Source: Methanothermobacter sp. MT-2
GTDB taxonomy: Archaea > Methanobacteriota > Methanobacteria > Methanobacteriales > DSM-23052
Direction of reading: 5' to 3'
Length of the DNA: 64,000 nucleotides
Assembly: GCA_003584625.1 (NCBI GenBank)
Contig: AP017647.1
Location: forward strand, 116,001-180,000
Position 1 is the stretch's first letter. Each line of letters starts with the position of its first letter. The position numbers and the translations under genes were made by a program. Below the pieces are notes generated by a model that ran no database searches, had not been told where the DNA came from, and saw nothing but the letters and a program-made list of their open reading frames with translations. Positions 27,226 through 36,648 of the stretch are shown in pieces.

Positions 27226-27918
27226 TCATATCTTCTCTTCTCCAAACTCTTGCGTCTTGATCTTCACACTTTCACAATACCTTTTAGCTTTTTTCGCAAT
27301 ATCCCGTAAAATAGAAGGGGATGGTGGATCAACATCCCTAAATTTGGGGTCAAGGACCATATTGTTCCTGAACTGTTGTATCACATAAAGGTTGCAGTTA
27401 ACCTGGGATGCGATCCTTATAATATCCTCTGGTTTTAGGAATCCTGGGACATAGGTGGTTCTGCATTCAATGAAAATATCTGATCTTGATAAAATTTCCA
27501 TGCTCTCTTGGACTCTAATCCCATCAAAACCAAAAAGCTTCTTATATTTTTCAAAGGGGGCTTTCACGTCAAGCGCAACATAATCCACAAGACCCTTTAT
27601 CCTCTTGATATATTCTGGCCAATAACCGTTGGTGTCTAGTTTCGTTTTAAGGTTTAGGGACTTGGAGAATTCCAAGACCTTCTCAAGCCCATCTATTTGC
27701 ATTAGGGGCTCCCCACCACTTATCACAACACCATCTACCAGTTCCTTGGATTCTGATATTTTCTTTTTGATGTCTTCTAATGATACTTTCATTCCACCTT
27801 CTATGAGTTCAGGGTTATGGCAGTATGGACATCTAATTGGACAACCAGCAAAGAATATTACAAGTGAGGGCGTGCCCGGGAAATCTATTGTGGAAATATT
27901 ATATCCTCCAATATCCAT
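27226..27918 (-). CDS. Radical SAM activase, anaerobic ribonucleotide reductase-activating type (NrdG-like)
   Basis: 230 residues. The CPIRCPYCHN motif (about 26-35) carries the CX3CX2C cysteines that bind the catalytic 4Fe-4S cluster. GVVISGGEPLMQ (about 63-74) and DVKAPFEKYKKLFG follow. This is the NrdG2 subgroup found in archaea, which activates anaerobic ribonucleotide reductase or another glycyl radical enzyme; no nrdD is in the window. SD GTGATTT before ATG 27918. Between hisC and the ASCH-TPR gene. Confidence 0.82.
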   Translation of the reverse strand: MDIGGYNISTIDFPGTPSLVIFFAGCPIRCPYCHNPELIEGGMKVSLEDIKKKISESKELVDGVVISGGEPLMQIDGLEKVLEFSKSLNLKTKLDTNGYWPEYIKRIKGLVDYVALDVKAPFEKYKKLFGFDGIRVQESMEILSRSDIFIECRTTYVPGFLKPEDIIRIASQVNCNLYVIQQFRNNMVLDPKFRDVDPPSPSILRDIAKKAKRYCESVKIKTQEFGEEKI

Positions 27919-27924
27919 AAAAAA

Positions 27925-29025
27925 TCACTCTATGATATCATTTAGCGCTTCAAGGAATCTATCATCCTCTTCTATCGTACCTACACTTACACGTATCCAG
28001 TATTCATCCAAGCCCTTGAATGATGTGCAATCCCTGACTATAACACCTCTTTTGAGTAACTCATCAGTCAATTGACCCGCGTTCATGCCAGTTTCACGTA
28101 TGTCCACCAGAAGATAATTTGCATAGGACCTAAAAACCTTAACCTTGTCAATCCTTGACAATCTAGAATATAGGTATTCTCTGCTTTTAATTGAAAATTC
28201 AACAGACCTTTTTATATAATCCTTATCAGATAAAGTTGCAAGGGCCGCCACATGTGAAAGCCTAGTCAAACTGAAAACAGGTTTAACACGATGCATATAA
28301 TCTATTATCCCATGATTAGAGATACCATAGCCTATACGCATCCCAGCAAGGCCCATAACCTTTGAAAATGTTCTTAAGATGAGCAGGTTCTCATAATCCT
28401 CAAGAAGGTCTATGTTACTGATCCCTGCAAATTCGAAGTAGGCTTCATCCACCACAACTAATGCGGAGGTTGATTCAAGTATCATTCTTATGTCATCTTC
28501 GCGGATTAAACCTCCAGTGGGATTGTTTGGAGTGCATAGGAAGATGAGCCTAGTTTTATCATTGATGGATTCGATAACAGATCTTGTGTCAAGTGTATTC
28601 TCTTTAAGGTCCCATTTTGCATATGCTGGTTTTGCACCATAAGGGCGGAGCGTGTACTCATAATACATGTAGGTGGGTAGTGGGACTATGAATTCTGATC
28701 CAGGATCCATGAAGGTTTTGCCAAGAAGGTCTATTATCTCATCTGCACCATCACCACCAATTATTATCTGCCTTGGGGATACCCTGGAATAGTCTGCTAT
28801 TGCCTTTTTAAGATCTTCTAATCCTGATTCAGGATATCTGTGCATGTTTCTAGTTTCAAGTTTCACGGCTTTAACAGCCTTGGGTGAGGGTCCGAGTGGG
28901 TTTTCATTCGATCCGAGTTTGACGATTTCGTCTTCTTTAAGACCGTATTCACGTGCTATATCCTTTGTTGACCTTCCAGGCACGTATGGTTCTATTTCTA
29001 ATACCGTGTCCTTGATGTTGACCAT
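27925..29025 (-). CDS. hisC: Histidinol-phosphate aminotransferase
   Basis: 366 residues, fold-type I PLP enzyme. [12 protein letters not shown] (about 38-49), NNPTGG (about 165), the DEAYFEF segment and the Schiff-base Lys in [17 protein letters not shown] (about 218-234) support HisC. It converts imidazole-acetol phosphate to histidinol phosphate. Related enzymes act on aromatic amino acids, so a broader role is possible. It ends 6 bases before the radical SAM gene and lies 2 bases beyond the carbonic anhydrase-like gene. Confidence 0.9.
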   Translation of the reverse strand: MVNIKDTVLEIEPYVPGRSTKDIAREYGLKEDEIVKLGSNENPLGPSPKAVKAVKLETRNMHRYPESGLEDLKKAIADYSRVSPRQIIIGGDGADEIIDLLGKTFMDPGSEFIVPLPTYMYYEYTLRPYGAKPAYAKWDLKENTLDTRSVIESINDKTRLIFLCTPNNPTGGLIREDDIRMILESTSALVVVDEAYFEFAGISNIDLLEDYENLLILRTFSKVMGLAGMRIGYGISNHGIIDYMHRVKPVFSLTRLSHVAALATLSDKDYIKRSVEFSIKSREYLYSRLSRIDKVKVFRSYANYLLVDIRETGMNAGQLTDELLKRGVIVRDCTSFKGLDEYWIRVSVGTIEEDDRFLEALNDIIE

Positions 29026-29027
29026 TA

Positions 29028-29492
29028 TTATCCCTTCTTGGCGAGTTTAGAGTATCTTAGCGCGTTGTCTCTTATGGCTTTCATCTCTTCTTTTGTAAGT
29101 TCCCTTATGAGTCTCCCTGGGACGCCTAATATTAAGCTTCCTGGTGGGAACTCTTTTCCTTCTGTTACAACAGTGCCCGCGCCTACAATCGAATCCTTGT
29201 TTATAGTTGAACCATTAAGGATGGTTGCGTTCATCCCTACAAGGACATTGTCTTTTATATTACAACCATGTAGTACAGCGGCGTGTCCAACTGATACATA
29301 GTCTCCTATAATGGCTTTGAAGCCTTTGCTTGTATGTACTACGCAGTTGTCTTGTATATTGGAATATGAGCCTATTTTGACGGGTTCGATGTCACCTCTT
29401 ACAACTGCATTATACCAAATTGATGAATGATCCCCAATTTCGACTTCACCTATTATTCTAGCTCCCTTGAAAATCTTAAAGCTTCCCACCAT
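29028..29492 (-). CDS. Gamma-carbonic anhydrase-like hexapeptide protein
   Basis: 154 residues from ATG 29492 (SD GGGTGGAG). A left-handed beta-helix made of hexapeptide repeats is visible ([38 protein letters not shown]). The histidines of CVVHTS, VGHAA and LHGC are positioned like the zinc ligands of gamma-carbonic anhydrases (YrdA/CamH group). Activity is not certain because many relatives are inactive. It precedes hisC by 2 bases. Confidence 0.85.
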   Translation of the reverse strand: MVGSFKIFKGARIIGEVEIGDHSSIWYNAVVRGDIEPVKIGSYSNIQDNCVVHTSKGFKAIIGDYVSVGHAAVLHGCNIKDNVLVGMNATILNGSTINKDSIVGAGTVVTEGKEFPPGSLILGVPGRLIRELTKEEMKAIRDNALRYSKLAKKG

Positions 29493-29659
29493 CTTCTCCA
29501 CCCAAACTAGAGGCTATTATAGTATAATATCCCATAAAGTTAATAAAGTATTTTCCTAATAGAGAAGGAAAGTTCGTATCCTCAGAGCCTATAAGATAAG
29601 GGGTGTTTATGTGGGGGTCCAAAAAAGTGAAATGGTTTTCTTAATACTGAGATTATATT

Positions 29660-30931
29660 TCATTTTCTCTTGTCTATTATATGCTCTTGGTTCGTTATCA
29701 CTAGTCTGTCTGATGGTATGTCATGGGATATTATGCTTCCAGGTCCTATGCAGGATCTGGGGCCTATCTTGATACCTGGGTTGAATGAGGAATTGATACC
29801 AGTTTTAACGTTATCGGCGAAGATCACTCCCAACTTTCGGCGGCCTGTATCCATTTTTTCTTCTTTTATGGTCATCTTCACATTGTTATCATCGAATCTG
29901 AGGTTTGCTATGTTTGTACCGGCTCCAAGGTTGCAGTTTTCTCCTATCACGGAATCTCCAACATATGATAAATGGTTTATATTTGTTTTATCCATTATTA
30001 TGGAGTTTTTAATTTCCACAGCATTCCCGATGCTTACATTGTCTCCTATTGAGGTGTTCGCCCTAATGTAACAGTTGGGTCCTATATCACAGTTTTTCCC
30101 GATATGTACTGGGCCTATGATGTAGGTTCCTGATCTTATTATACTATTTTCTTCTAGTGTTATTGGCCCGTGGATTGTGACGTTATCTTCTATTTCACCT
30201 TTTATATCCTCTTCCATGTTTTTGAGGAGTTTTTCATTGGCTTCTAACAGTTCCCATGGTTTTCCAACGTCTATCCAATGTCTCTTGGAGACTATTCCTT
30301 TTATTGTTAATCCGTCTTTTATTTGCATTTTGATGGAGTCTGTTATCTCGTATTCTCCTCTGGGTGAGGGTTTTGTCCTTTTGATGTAGTGGAATATTTT
30401 ATTGTTGAAGAGGTATATTCCTGTGTTTATGAGGTTGCTTGGGACTCTACCAGTTGGCGGTTTTTCTATGATATCTTTTATGTCATCTCCTTCTAGTTTA
30501 ACAACTCCGAATTGGCTTGGGTCTTTAACTTCCCTTAGTATTATGGTTGTGTCTGCCTGGTTTTTTTCATGGTATCCTAGGAGGTCTTTGATGGTGGCTG
30601 GTTCGGTGATGATATCACCATTGAGTACTATGAAATCATCTGTTACATGTTCTCTGGCATATTTTATGGCATCTGCGGTCCCTAACTGTCTGGTTTGTGT
30701 ATGATATGTTATATTTACATTGAATCGACTCCCGTCACCGAAATAGTCTTTCACCTTTGATTCATGGTATCCTGTTATCATTATCAGGTTTTTGATGCCG
30801 TTTTCTCTGAGGGCTTCTATGTTGTATTGTAGTATGGGTTTGCCAGCTACTGGTAGCATTGTTTTTGGCCTTGTTAGTGTGAGGGGTCTCATTCTTGTTC
30901 CTTCACCGGCTGTTAATATAACGGCTTGCAT
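29660..30931 (-). CDS. Bifunctional sugar-1-phosphate nucleotidyltransferase/acetyltransferase (GlmU-like)
   Basis: 423 residues. N-terminal nucleotidyltransferase: LTAGEGTRMRPLTLTRPKTM (about 6-25), VLNGDIITEP (about 97-106), GEYEITDSI. C-terminal hexapeptide beta-helix from about 240 (GPVHIGKNCDIGPNCYIRAN, GDSVIGENCNLGAGT). The archaeal enzyme makes UDP-N-acetylglucosamine from glucosamine-1-phosphate. Its start abuts the glmM stop, with which it shares a base. The genes apgM-glmM-glmU-like form a minus-strand operon that would feed cell-wall amino sugars. Confidence 0.9.
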   Translation of the reverse strand: MQAVILTAGEGTRMRPLTLTRPKTMLPVAGKPILQYNIEALRENGIKNLIMITGYHESKVKDYFGDGSRFNVNITYHTQTRQLGTADAIKYAREHVTDDFIVLNGDIITEPATIKDLLGYHEKNQADTTIILREVKDPSQFGVVKLEGDDIKDIIEKPPTGRVPSNLINTGIYLFNNKIFHYIKRTKPSPRGEYEITDSIKMQIKDGLTIKGIVSKRHWIDVGKPWELLEANEKLLKNMEEDIKGEIEDNVTIHGPITLEENSIIRSGTYIIGPVHIGKNCDIGPNCYIRANTSIGDNVSIGNAVEIKNSIIMDKTNINHLSYVGDSVIGENCNLGAGTNIANLRFDDNNVKMTIKEEKMDTGRRKLGVIFADNVKTGINSSFNPGIKIGPRSCIGPGSIISHDIPSDRLVITNQEHIIDKRK

Positions 30932-32277
30932 CAGAATCCCCTTATGGTCTCTTTTATAAATGAATGGCAGGTACTATAAAGTTTTTTTCCTGTTTCCTTT
31001 TTTTTGGTTTCTATTCGCACCCTTATATATGGTTCTGTGCCTGAGGGTCTTATGAGGATCCAGCCATGGTCTTCGAAGGTTATTCTGATACCATCTATAT
31101 CATCTATTTGGATTTTTTCAGTGAATATTCCAGGTAATTTCTCCTTGATTTTTTCCATGACCTTAGCCTTTTTCGCATCAGGACAGGGTATCTTACCCCT
31201 TATATTATAATATGATGGTATTTCATCGAGTAGATTGGATAATGGACCTTTCATTGAAACTATTTCAATGAGTTTGAGGGCGGAGAATATGCCATCAGGT
31301 GAGAGGGAAAATTCTGGGTGTAACCATGTGCCGGAAGGTTCCCCTCCAAAGGATCCGTCTTCTTTATTTAGGGCTTCTGCAACATGCACATCCCCAACCT
31401 TTGTCCTTATGACAGTTCCACCAACTTTTTTTAAGCATTCGTCAAGGCTGAGTGACGCGTCAACTGTAGTGATGATCTTACCACCCTTTTCTTTCGCGAC
31501 AAGTGTTAAAAGTTTGTCAAAGTCCGCGAATTCGCCTTTTTCATCAACTGCAACCATCCTATCAGCGTCTCCGTCATGGGCTATCCCAAGATCCGCGCCA
31601 CTAGCCTTAACAACACTCATAAGATCTTTTAGGTTTTTCGGGGTTGGCTCGGGGTCTCGGCCTGGGAAGAAACCGTCTGGTTGACAATTTAGGGATAGGA
31701 CTTCGCATCCTGCTTTTCTCAGGAGTATTGGGGTTATGTGTGATGCGGCTCCGCAGCCACAGTCAACAACTACTTTTAGGCCGGGTTTTATCTTGGCATG
31801 TTTTAGGGTGTCTTCAATATACATTTCAGTTATGTTTGGGTGATATTCTGCACTTCCAAGTTCGTTCCAATCCACTGTATGGTAATTTTCTTTTTCGATT
31901 ATCTTTTCTATTTCTTGTTCTTGTTTTGGTGAATAGGCCATCCCATTTTGGTTCCATATTTTTATTCCGTTGTATTCTGGGGGGTTGTGTGATGCTGTTA
32001 TCATTACCCCGGCTTTGGCTTTGAGTTTGGATGTGGCATATCCTACTAGTGGTGTGGGGACCATTCCTATTTTGATGATATCGCATCCGCCTTCCATCAG
32101 CCCAGCGGATAATGCGTTTTCTATGAGTTGGCTTGATGTACGTGGGTCGTATCCTACTATGACTTTGCCTTCGCCTTTGAGGTAGGTTGCTAGGGCTTTC
32201 CCAACATTTAATGATAGTTTTGCTGTTATTTTTTCTTTGAATTTTCCTCGTATGCCTGATGTTCCAAAGAGTTTCAT
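30931..32277 (-). CDS. glmM: Phosphoglucosamine mutase
   Basis: 448 residues from ATG 32277, which has GGTG upstream in the end of apgM. LFGTSGIRGKF opens the protein, TASHNPPEYNGIK carries the phosphoserine (about residue 93), AHDGDADRMVAVDEKG is the metal loop, GGEPSGTW the sugar loop, and IRPSGTEPYIRVR the phosphate site. The 153-base stretch 31558-31710 is almost identical to the matching part of the second phosphohexomutase gene (43741-43893). It interconverts glucosamine 6- and 1-phosphate. Confidence 0.92.
   Translation of the reverse strand: MKLFGTSGIRGKFKEKITAKLSLNVGKALATYLKGEGKVIVGYDPRTSSQLIENALSAGLMEGGCDIIKIGMVPTPLVGYATSKLKAKAGVMITASHNPPEYNGIKIWNQNGMAYSPKQEQEIEKIIEKENYHTVDWNELGSAEYHPNITEMYIEDTLKHAKIKPGLKVVVDCGCGAASHITPILLRKAGCEVLSLNCQPDGFFPGRDPEPTPKNLKDLMSVVKASGADLGIAHDGDADRMVAVDEKGEFADFDKLLTLVAKEKGGKIITTVDASLSLDECLKKVGGTVIRTKVGDVHVAEALNKEDGSFGGEPSGTWLHPEFSLSPDGIFSALKLIEIVSMKGPLSNLLDEIPSYYNIRGKIPCPDAKKAKVMEKIKEKLPGIFTEKIQIDDIDGIRITFEDHGWILIRPSGTEPYIRVRIETKKKETGKKLYSTCHSFIKETIRGF
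31558..31710 (-). repeat. Near-identical tract shared with the second phosphohexomutase gene (copy A)
   Basis: By eye this tract differs from 43741-43893 at 8 of 153 positions, without gaps, while the flanks on both sides fall away abruptly. It encodes the stretch ending in the metal loop DGDADR. Synonymous positions are conserved too, which protein conservation alone does not explain. Confidence 0.8.
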
Positions 32278-32278
32278 T

Positions 32279-33508
32279 TTATGCACCGAATTTTTCTGTT
32301 TTGTCCATTAGGTCGAGGAGTATGTTCATTATATCTGAACCTTTTATTCTGCAGAGCCCGCCTTTGGCTGCTTCTCTTTCATTGAATTGTGTTACTTTAT
32401 CTGTTCTTATACCAGGGCCGTTGATTACGATTGGGACTGGGTCTCCACTATGGTCCTTTACTGTTATTGGTGTTGAATGATCGGCTGTGAAGATGAAGTA
32501 TAGATCCTCTAACATGAGGTCTTGGAGTATTTCATCAACCTTTTCTAGGAATTTTATTTTGCCTTTTAGGTCTCCGTCGTGGCCTGCTTCATCGGCGCCG
32601 TCAATGTTCACGAGTATGAAGTCGTATTGGTTGTTGATGGCATCTAGGATGGCTTTTTTTATATTTTTGAGGTTGGTGTCTATGCCTCCGGTTGCTCCTT
32701 CCACTTCTATGATGTCCATGCCTGTTATATTACCTATACCTTTTATGAGTCCTGTTTCGGCTATACACGCCGCTTTAAGACCATATTTTTCTTTGAATGG
32801 GGTTATGTGTGGTACTGCTCCGGCTCCTCTTGGTAGTATGATGTTGGCAGGGTTTTCAGATTTTTTTATGCGTTCGAGGTTGACTGGGTGGTTTTTAAGT
32901 ATTTGATGGGATTTTTCAACTAGCTTGTTTAGGAGTTTCGCGGTTTTTTTAGCGGCTGGGGTGTCTTCTAATGGTTTAACTTTCTTTGGGGGTTTGCCTT
33001 CTCGTTTCGGGTCTGCATCAGATATTTTATCTGAGAGGTTTTCACCTCTTAGGACTAGAACTGCCCGGTGGCCTGTGGATTCTTTGAATATTATCTTAGT
33101 GTCTTCGAAGCCTTCTATTTTCATGGAGTTGATTGTTTCAGCTATTTTTTCGGTTTTTTCTCTTATTCGGCCGGCGCGTCTGTCTGTTATTATCCCGTTT
33201 TCGTCTTGGGTTGCGAAGTTGCATCTGAATGCTATGTCTCCAGGTTTTACTTCAACTCCAACTCCAGCGGCTTCGAATGGTCCTCTGCCTGTGTAGACTT
33301 TGTAGGGGTCATATCCTAGGATTGATAGGTGTGCGGTGTCGCTTCCAACCCTTATACCTGGTTTTATCGGGTCCATGATACCGTTGATACCATTTTCTGC
33401 TAGTTTGTCCATGTTTGGGGTTTCAGCAACTTCTAGTGGTGTTTTGTTTCCAAGTTCTGGTATTGGACGGTCAGCCATCCCATCGATTATCATTATTAGG
33501 CTTTTCAT
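32279..33508 (-). CDS. apgM: 2,3-bisphosphoglycerate-independent phosphoglycerate mutase, archaeal type
   Basis: 409 residues. IDGMADRPIPELGNKTPLE opens the protein and RVGSDTAHLSILGYDP holds the catalytic Ser and metal ligands (about 52-67). Further ligands are in NIDGADEAGHDGD (near 300) and FTADHSTPI (near 341). The family interconverts 2- and 3-phosphoglycerate in glycolysis/gluconeogenesis. SD AAGGGTGAGAG before ATG 33508. It lies 2 bases from glmM. Confidence 0.95.
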   Translation of the reverse strand: MKSLIMIIDGMADRPIPELGNKTPLEVAETPNMDKLAENGINGIMDPIKPGIRVGSDTAHLSILGYDPYKVYTGRGPFEAAGVGVEVKPGDIAFRCNFATQDENGIITDRRAGRIREKTEKIAETINSMKIEGFEDTKIIFKESTGHRAVLVLRGENLSDKISDADPKREGKPPKKVKPLEDTPAAKKTAKLLNKLVEKSHQILKNHPVNLERIKKSENPANIILPRGAGAVPHITPFKEKYGLKAACIAETGLIKGIGNITGMDIIEVEGATGGIDTNLKNIKKAILDAINNQYDFILVNIDGADEAGHDGDLKGKIKFLEKVDEILQDLMLEDLYFIFTADHSTPITVKDHSGDPVPIVINGPGIRTDKVTQFNEREAAKGGLCRIKGSDIMNILLDLMDKTEKFGA

Positions 33509-33531
33509 ATTCTCTCACCCTTGAATTATCT

Positions 33532-34224
33532 TTAAAAATGGAGGAGTATTATACCAGCAGCTGCTCCTGTGATTGTTGCTAGTAGATTTACTTGTTCATT
33601 ATTAATGTAATTTTTACGCTCGAATAAAGCGCCTAGGAAACTGTCCATGAAGCATCCTATGGTACCTGCTATTACTGCTATTTTAAGTGAAATTAGGGGA
33701 TTGGAGCATATTTGGAGAAAATATGCTGATAAACCGATGATCCCCGCCCCCATAATACCAGCAGCACTCCCCAAGAGAGACACTCCACCATCTGTTCCGG
33801 GTTTAACTTTCCTTGACAGATCTGTTATCAATCTTGGCGTCTGTAAAACTCCTATTTCACTTGCTAATGTGTCTGCTGTTGCTGTCGCCACAGATCCTAT
33901 GAATCCGCCGATGAACCCATTATAGTAACTGAAACTGGCCATTATAAATGGTATTATACCATTTGAGATAACGTTTCGAGCATTTCTCCTGCCTTCATAG
34001 AGGTTCATGGATTTCTTATAATCTTTTTTATATTTAGTGGCGAAGAGGCTTAAAATCAAAAATATGAAGATTAAGATCAGCCAATTAAATCCAGCGGCTA
34101 CTATTATAACCAAACCCATTACGACCATTAGGAGGGATCCCCACAGATCTAGGGCACGCCGATTATAGGTTAAAAAGCCTATAAGTATGCATATGAGCAC
34201 ATATATCCAGTTAGAACTTGTCAT
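33532..34224 (-). CDS. DUF92 integral membrane protein
   Basis: 230 residues with about six hydrophobic segments (for example VLICILIGFLTYNRR, LLMVVMGLVIIVAAGFNWLI, ATITGAAAGIILLHF). The central GFIGSVATATADTLASEIG and GTDGGVSLLGSAAG match the DUF92/TIGR00297 family, found in archaea, cyanobacteria and plants. Plant and cyanobacterial relatives act in prenyl (phytyl) phosphate metabolism; the archaeal role is unknown. It starts after a GGGG run near 34230 and precedes apgM. Confidence 0.83.
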   Translation of the reverse strand: MTSSNWIYVLICILIGFLTYNRRALDLWGSLLMVVMGLVIIVAAGFNWLILIFIFLILSLFATKYKKDYKKSMNLYEGRRNARNVISNGIIPFIMASFSYYNGFIGGFIGSVATATADTLASEIGVLQTPRLITDLSRKVKPGTDGGVSLLGSAAGIMGAGIIGLSAYFLQICSNPLISLKIAVIAGTIGCFMDSFLGALFERKNYINNEQVNLLATITGAAAGIILLHF

Positions 34225-34252
34225 ATGGGGGGTCCCCCCATTAATGGCTTTT

Positions 34253-34840
34253 CTAGGCCGGTTCTCCTAGTACTTTGGTTTTTATTATTTCCACCCTCTT
34301 GAGGGGGTAGACCTTTTTGGCTTCATGGTATATCTCAGAGGCTATTTTTCCAGTTACGATACCTTCTACGAGCTCGTCAAAGGTTTTTTCACTGGCGATT
34401 TCCTCTATCTTGTCTTCGATGATTTTTCGCATGTATTTTTGTTGTGATGATTTGGCTCTTCTGGTTGTGATAGCCAGTATATGGATTTTTATCTTGTAGT
34501 CGTCCTTTGTCTTCACGATCTTTGGGGCGTCAACTCTACTTGTTCCCCTTCTTATCATGCTACGCACATAGTCTGTTGTGACCTCATGGCCTATGAACTT
34601 GGTGGCTGCTTTATCTCCTGTTATGTTTTCTATTTCGAATTTTAGTTTAACATATTGTCTTGAAAAGTCGCCTGTGAGTTCTCGCATTGTAGCCTCTACC
34701 CTTCTCTTGGATAATAGTTTAGGGTCGCGTGCAGGTGTCAACCCTATCTCTTTTTCCCCGAACAAACGCGGGGCTGTTACTGTATACCAGTTTTTTTCTT
34801 TCCATGTGTCTCTTACTCTTCTTCTTCTCGCTTTAGCCAT
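34253..34840 (-). CDS. rps3ae: Small-subunit ribosomal protein eS1 (S3Ae)
   Basis: 195 residues, basic. KEKNWYTVTAPRLFGEKEIG near the N-terminus, EVTTDYVRSMIRRGTSRVDA in the middle and PLKRVEIIKTKV at the end match archaeal S3Ae. SD AAGGTGATAT before ATG. It begins a minus-strand group ending at the PfkB-distant spacer; DUF92 follows 28 bases downstream. Confidence 0.96.
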   Translation of the reverse strand: MAKARRRRVRDTWKEKNWYTVTAPRLFGEKEIGLTPARDPKLLSKRRVEATMRELTGDFSRQYVKLKFEIENITGDKAATKFIGHEVTTDYVRSMIRRGTSRVDAPKIVKTKDDYKIKIHILAITTRRAKSSQQKYMRKIIEDKIEEIASEKTFDELVEGIVTGKIASEIYHEAKKVYPLKRVEIIKTKVLGEPA

Positions 34841-34957
34841 TATATCACCTTGAAGTTGTGAATTTTTTTTATATGAAAAATTAGAATCACAGAACTGGTC
34901 TAATTTTCCAGTTATAAAATATTGAAGTAGATTATTGCCCTAGAAGATATTTAAATA

Positions 34958-35287
34958 TTAAGGTTTCTTTTTCATAAACTTATAATGTCTAATATATCTC
35001 CTGATAACATCTTCTACTGGACCCTCATCGGCCACGAATTTCACACCAGCCTCCTCAAGACCGAATTTAGCCCTTAAACCTGCCTGTACAGCTATCACCA
35101 CGTCACAATCCCTTACAGCATCTAATGTTTTCATCCATTGATGTTTTTCATTTTCTTTAATATCTATTTTCCTCTCTGCGACAATCTCAACATTTTCACC
35201 ATCAAACTTGTAAATGATAAAATTGGATGCTTTTCCAAAATGTAAGTCCACATTTTGGCCGTCAGACGATGCCAAGGCTATTTTCAA
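34958..35287 (-). CDS. Dinitrogenase iron-molybdenum cofactor (NifX/NifY) family protein
   Basis: 109 residues from TTG 35287, with GGTG of the preceding gene as SD. IALASSDGQNVDLHFGKA (about 3-20) and the later DCDVVIAVQAGLRAKFGLEE and GVKFVADEG are family signatures. Such small proteins bind Fe-S or FeMo precursors, and many methanogens have them without nitrogen fixation. It follows an iron-sulfur flavoprotein gene by 5 bases, suggesting a joint redox or Fe-S role. Confidence 0.87.
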   Translation of the reverse strand: MKIALASSDGQNVDLHFGKASNFIIYKFDGENVEIVAERKIDIKENEKHQWMKTLDAVRDCDVVIAVQAGLRAKFGLEEAGVKFVADEGPVEDVIRRYIRHYKFMKKKP

Positions 35288-35292
35288 ATCTT

Positions 35293-35862
35293 TTACACCG
35301 TGTATATTTTTTTGATCAGCTTCGCCACATTCTCCCCAAAATGTTCTATTGTTTCAATACCTTCCTTGTCATCTTCAACTTCTCCAGCAGCCCAACCAAA
35401 CACAATATTCCAGTATGTTGAACCAGGGACTATCATATCATTTATGAGATAGAACATTAGCATTTCTTGTATCGTTGCTGTCTGCCCACCTCTACGAGCC
35501 ACTGCTATGGGACCTCCAACTTTCCATTCCAGGAATTTGTCAGAGGCCCGTGAAACCATACCTATCCTTTGTAGTGCTGACATAACATCCCCACGGGCTG
35601 TTCCAAAATATACTGGAGAGCCTACTATGAAACCCTCTGATTTCCTTATCTTTTCAATGATATTGTTAAGTCCATCATCTATTCTGCATTCACCGGTTTT
35701 TGCACAAGTCAAACATGCTCTACAAGATTTGATTTCCATGTCCCTTAAAGAGACTATCTCGGTTTCAACTCCTTCTTCCCGGATTTTATCTGCGCATCTC
35801 TCCAATAATATCATTGTGTTGCTTTCTTTCCTCGGACTTCCACATAATAACAATACTTTCAT
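35293..35862 (-). CDS. Iron-sulfur flavoprotein (Isf-like, flavodoxin fold)
   Basis: 189 residues. LLLCGSPRKESNT binds FMN phosphate, followed by the compact cysteine motif CRACLTCAKTGEC (about 47-59) that binds a 4Fe-4S cluster in Isf proteins, and GSPVYFGTARG. Isf transfers electrons from ferredoxin and may reduce oxygen or peroxide in methanogens. Start ATG 35862 overlaps the phosphorylase stop (ATGA). Followed by the NifX-like gene. Confidence 0.88.
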   Translation of the reverse strand: MKVLLLCGSPRKESNTMILLERCADKIREEGVETEIVSLRDMEIKSCRACLTCAKTGECRIDDGLNNIIEKIRKSEGFIVGSPVYFGTARGDVMSALQRIGMVSRASDKFLEWKVGGPIAVARRGGQTATIQEMLMFYLINDMIVPGSTYWNIVFGWAAGEVEDDKEGIETIEHFGENVAKLIKKIYTV

Positions 35863-36644
35863 TTTCCCATCTCTCCTTTGATTAGTTCATCTACAGAAGC
35901 GCCTTTAAGCATCCTATGACATTCACATGGTGATTCATCCACCATCTCAACACTCCTATCAATAATATCCACGATAACCGGCCTCTTATCTTTAATTGTC
36001 CTGAAAACTTCTTCCATGGTTAACTTGTCCTTTGATATAGATGCTGCATAATTTGATACTAGACATAGGCTTGCATAGCACATTTCAAGTTCTCTTGCAA
36101 GCACGGCTTCGGGCAATCCTGTCATCCCTACAAGGGTGCCTCCGAGGATCTTGAACATTTTTATCTCGGCCGCGGTCTCGAAGCGCGGCCCTTCTGTGCA
36201 TACATATACTCCTCCATTTTTTACTTTTCCAGATGATATTAGTATTTTTCTAAGTTTTGGACAGTATGGTTCTGTGACATCTACATGTACTGTTTCATCA
36301 TCATAGAATGTTCCGATCCTGGTTTTTGTGAAATCTAGGAAGTTGTCTGGGGCGATAAGTGTTCCGGGTTTTATGGATTTGTAGAGTGATCCTGCGGTGT
36401 TGGTTGCGATTATCTTTGTGACGCCTAATTTTTTAAGCGCCCATATGTTTGCTCTGTAGTTTATTTTGTGTGGTGGGTAATCGTGGCCTTCTGCGTGTCT
36501 TGGTATGAATGCCACTTCTTTGCCGTGTAGTTTGAAAATTGAAATTTGGGGTGAATCCCCATAGGGTGTTTTTATGATCTTTTTTTCTTTTTTGACCGTT
36601 TTTGGTACTTTGTAGACTCCTGTTCCACCTATTATTCCTATCAT
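35859..36644 (-). CDS. Methylthioadenosine/methylthioinosine phosphorylase family
   Basis: 261 residues from ATG 36644, which uses the GGGTGA at the end of rtcB as SD. IGIIGGTGVY, PRHAEGHDYPPHKINYRANI, TEGPRFETAAEI and GMTGLPEAVLARELEMCY match the MtnP group of the purine nucleoside phosphorylases. The family splits 5'-methylthioadenosine, and some methanogen members use methylthioinosine after deamination. The specificity cannot be decided by eye. Between rtcB and the iron-sulfur flavoprotein gene. Confidence 0.85.
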   Translation of the reverse strand: MIGIIGGTGVYKVPKTVKKEKKIIKTPYGDSPQISIFKLHGKEVAFIPRHAEGHDYPPHKINYRANIWALKKLGVTKIIATNTAGSLYKSIKPGTLIAPDNFLDFTKTRIGTFYDDETVHVDVTEPYCPKLRKILISSGKVKNGGVYVCTEGPRFETAAEIKMFKILGGTLVGMTGLPEAVLARELEMCYASLCLVSNYAASISKDKLTMEEVFRTIKDKRPVIVDIIDRSVEMVDESPCECHRMLKGASVDELIKGEMGK

Positions 36645-36648
36645 TTGT

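Noticed and set aside
29502..29659. Spacer with GGGGTGTTTATGTGGGGGTCC as an RNA gene
   Set aside because: No stable stem order, no tRNA-like elements and no match to the right-end motifs.
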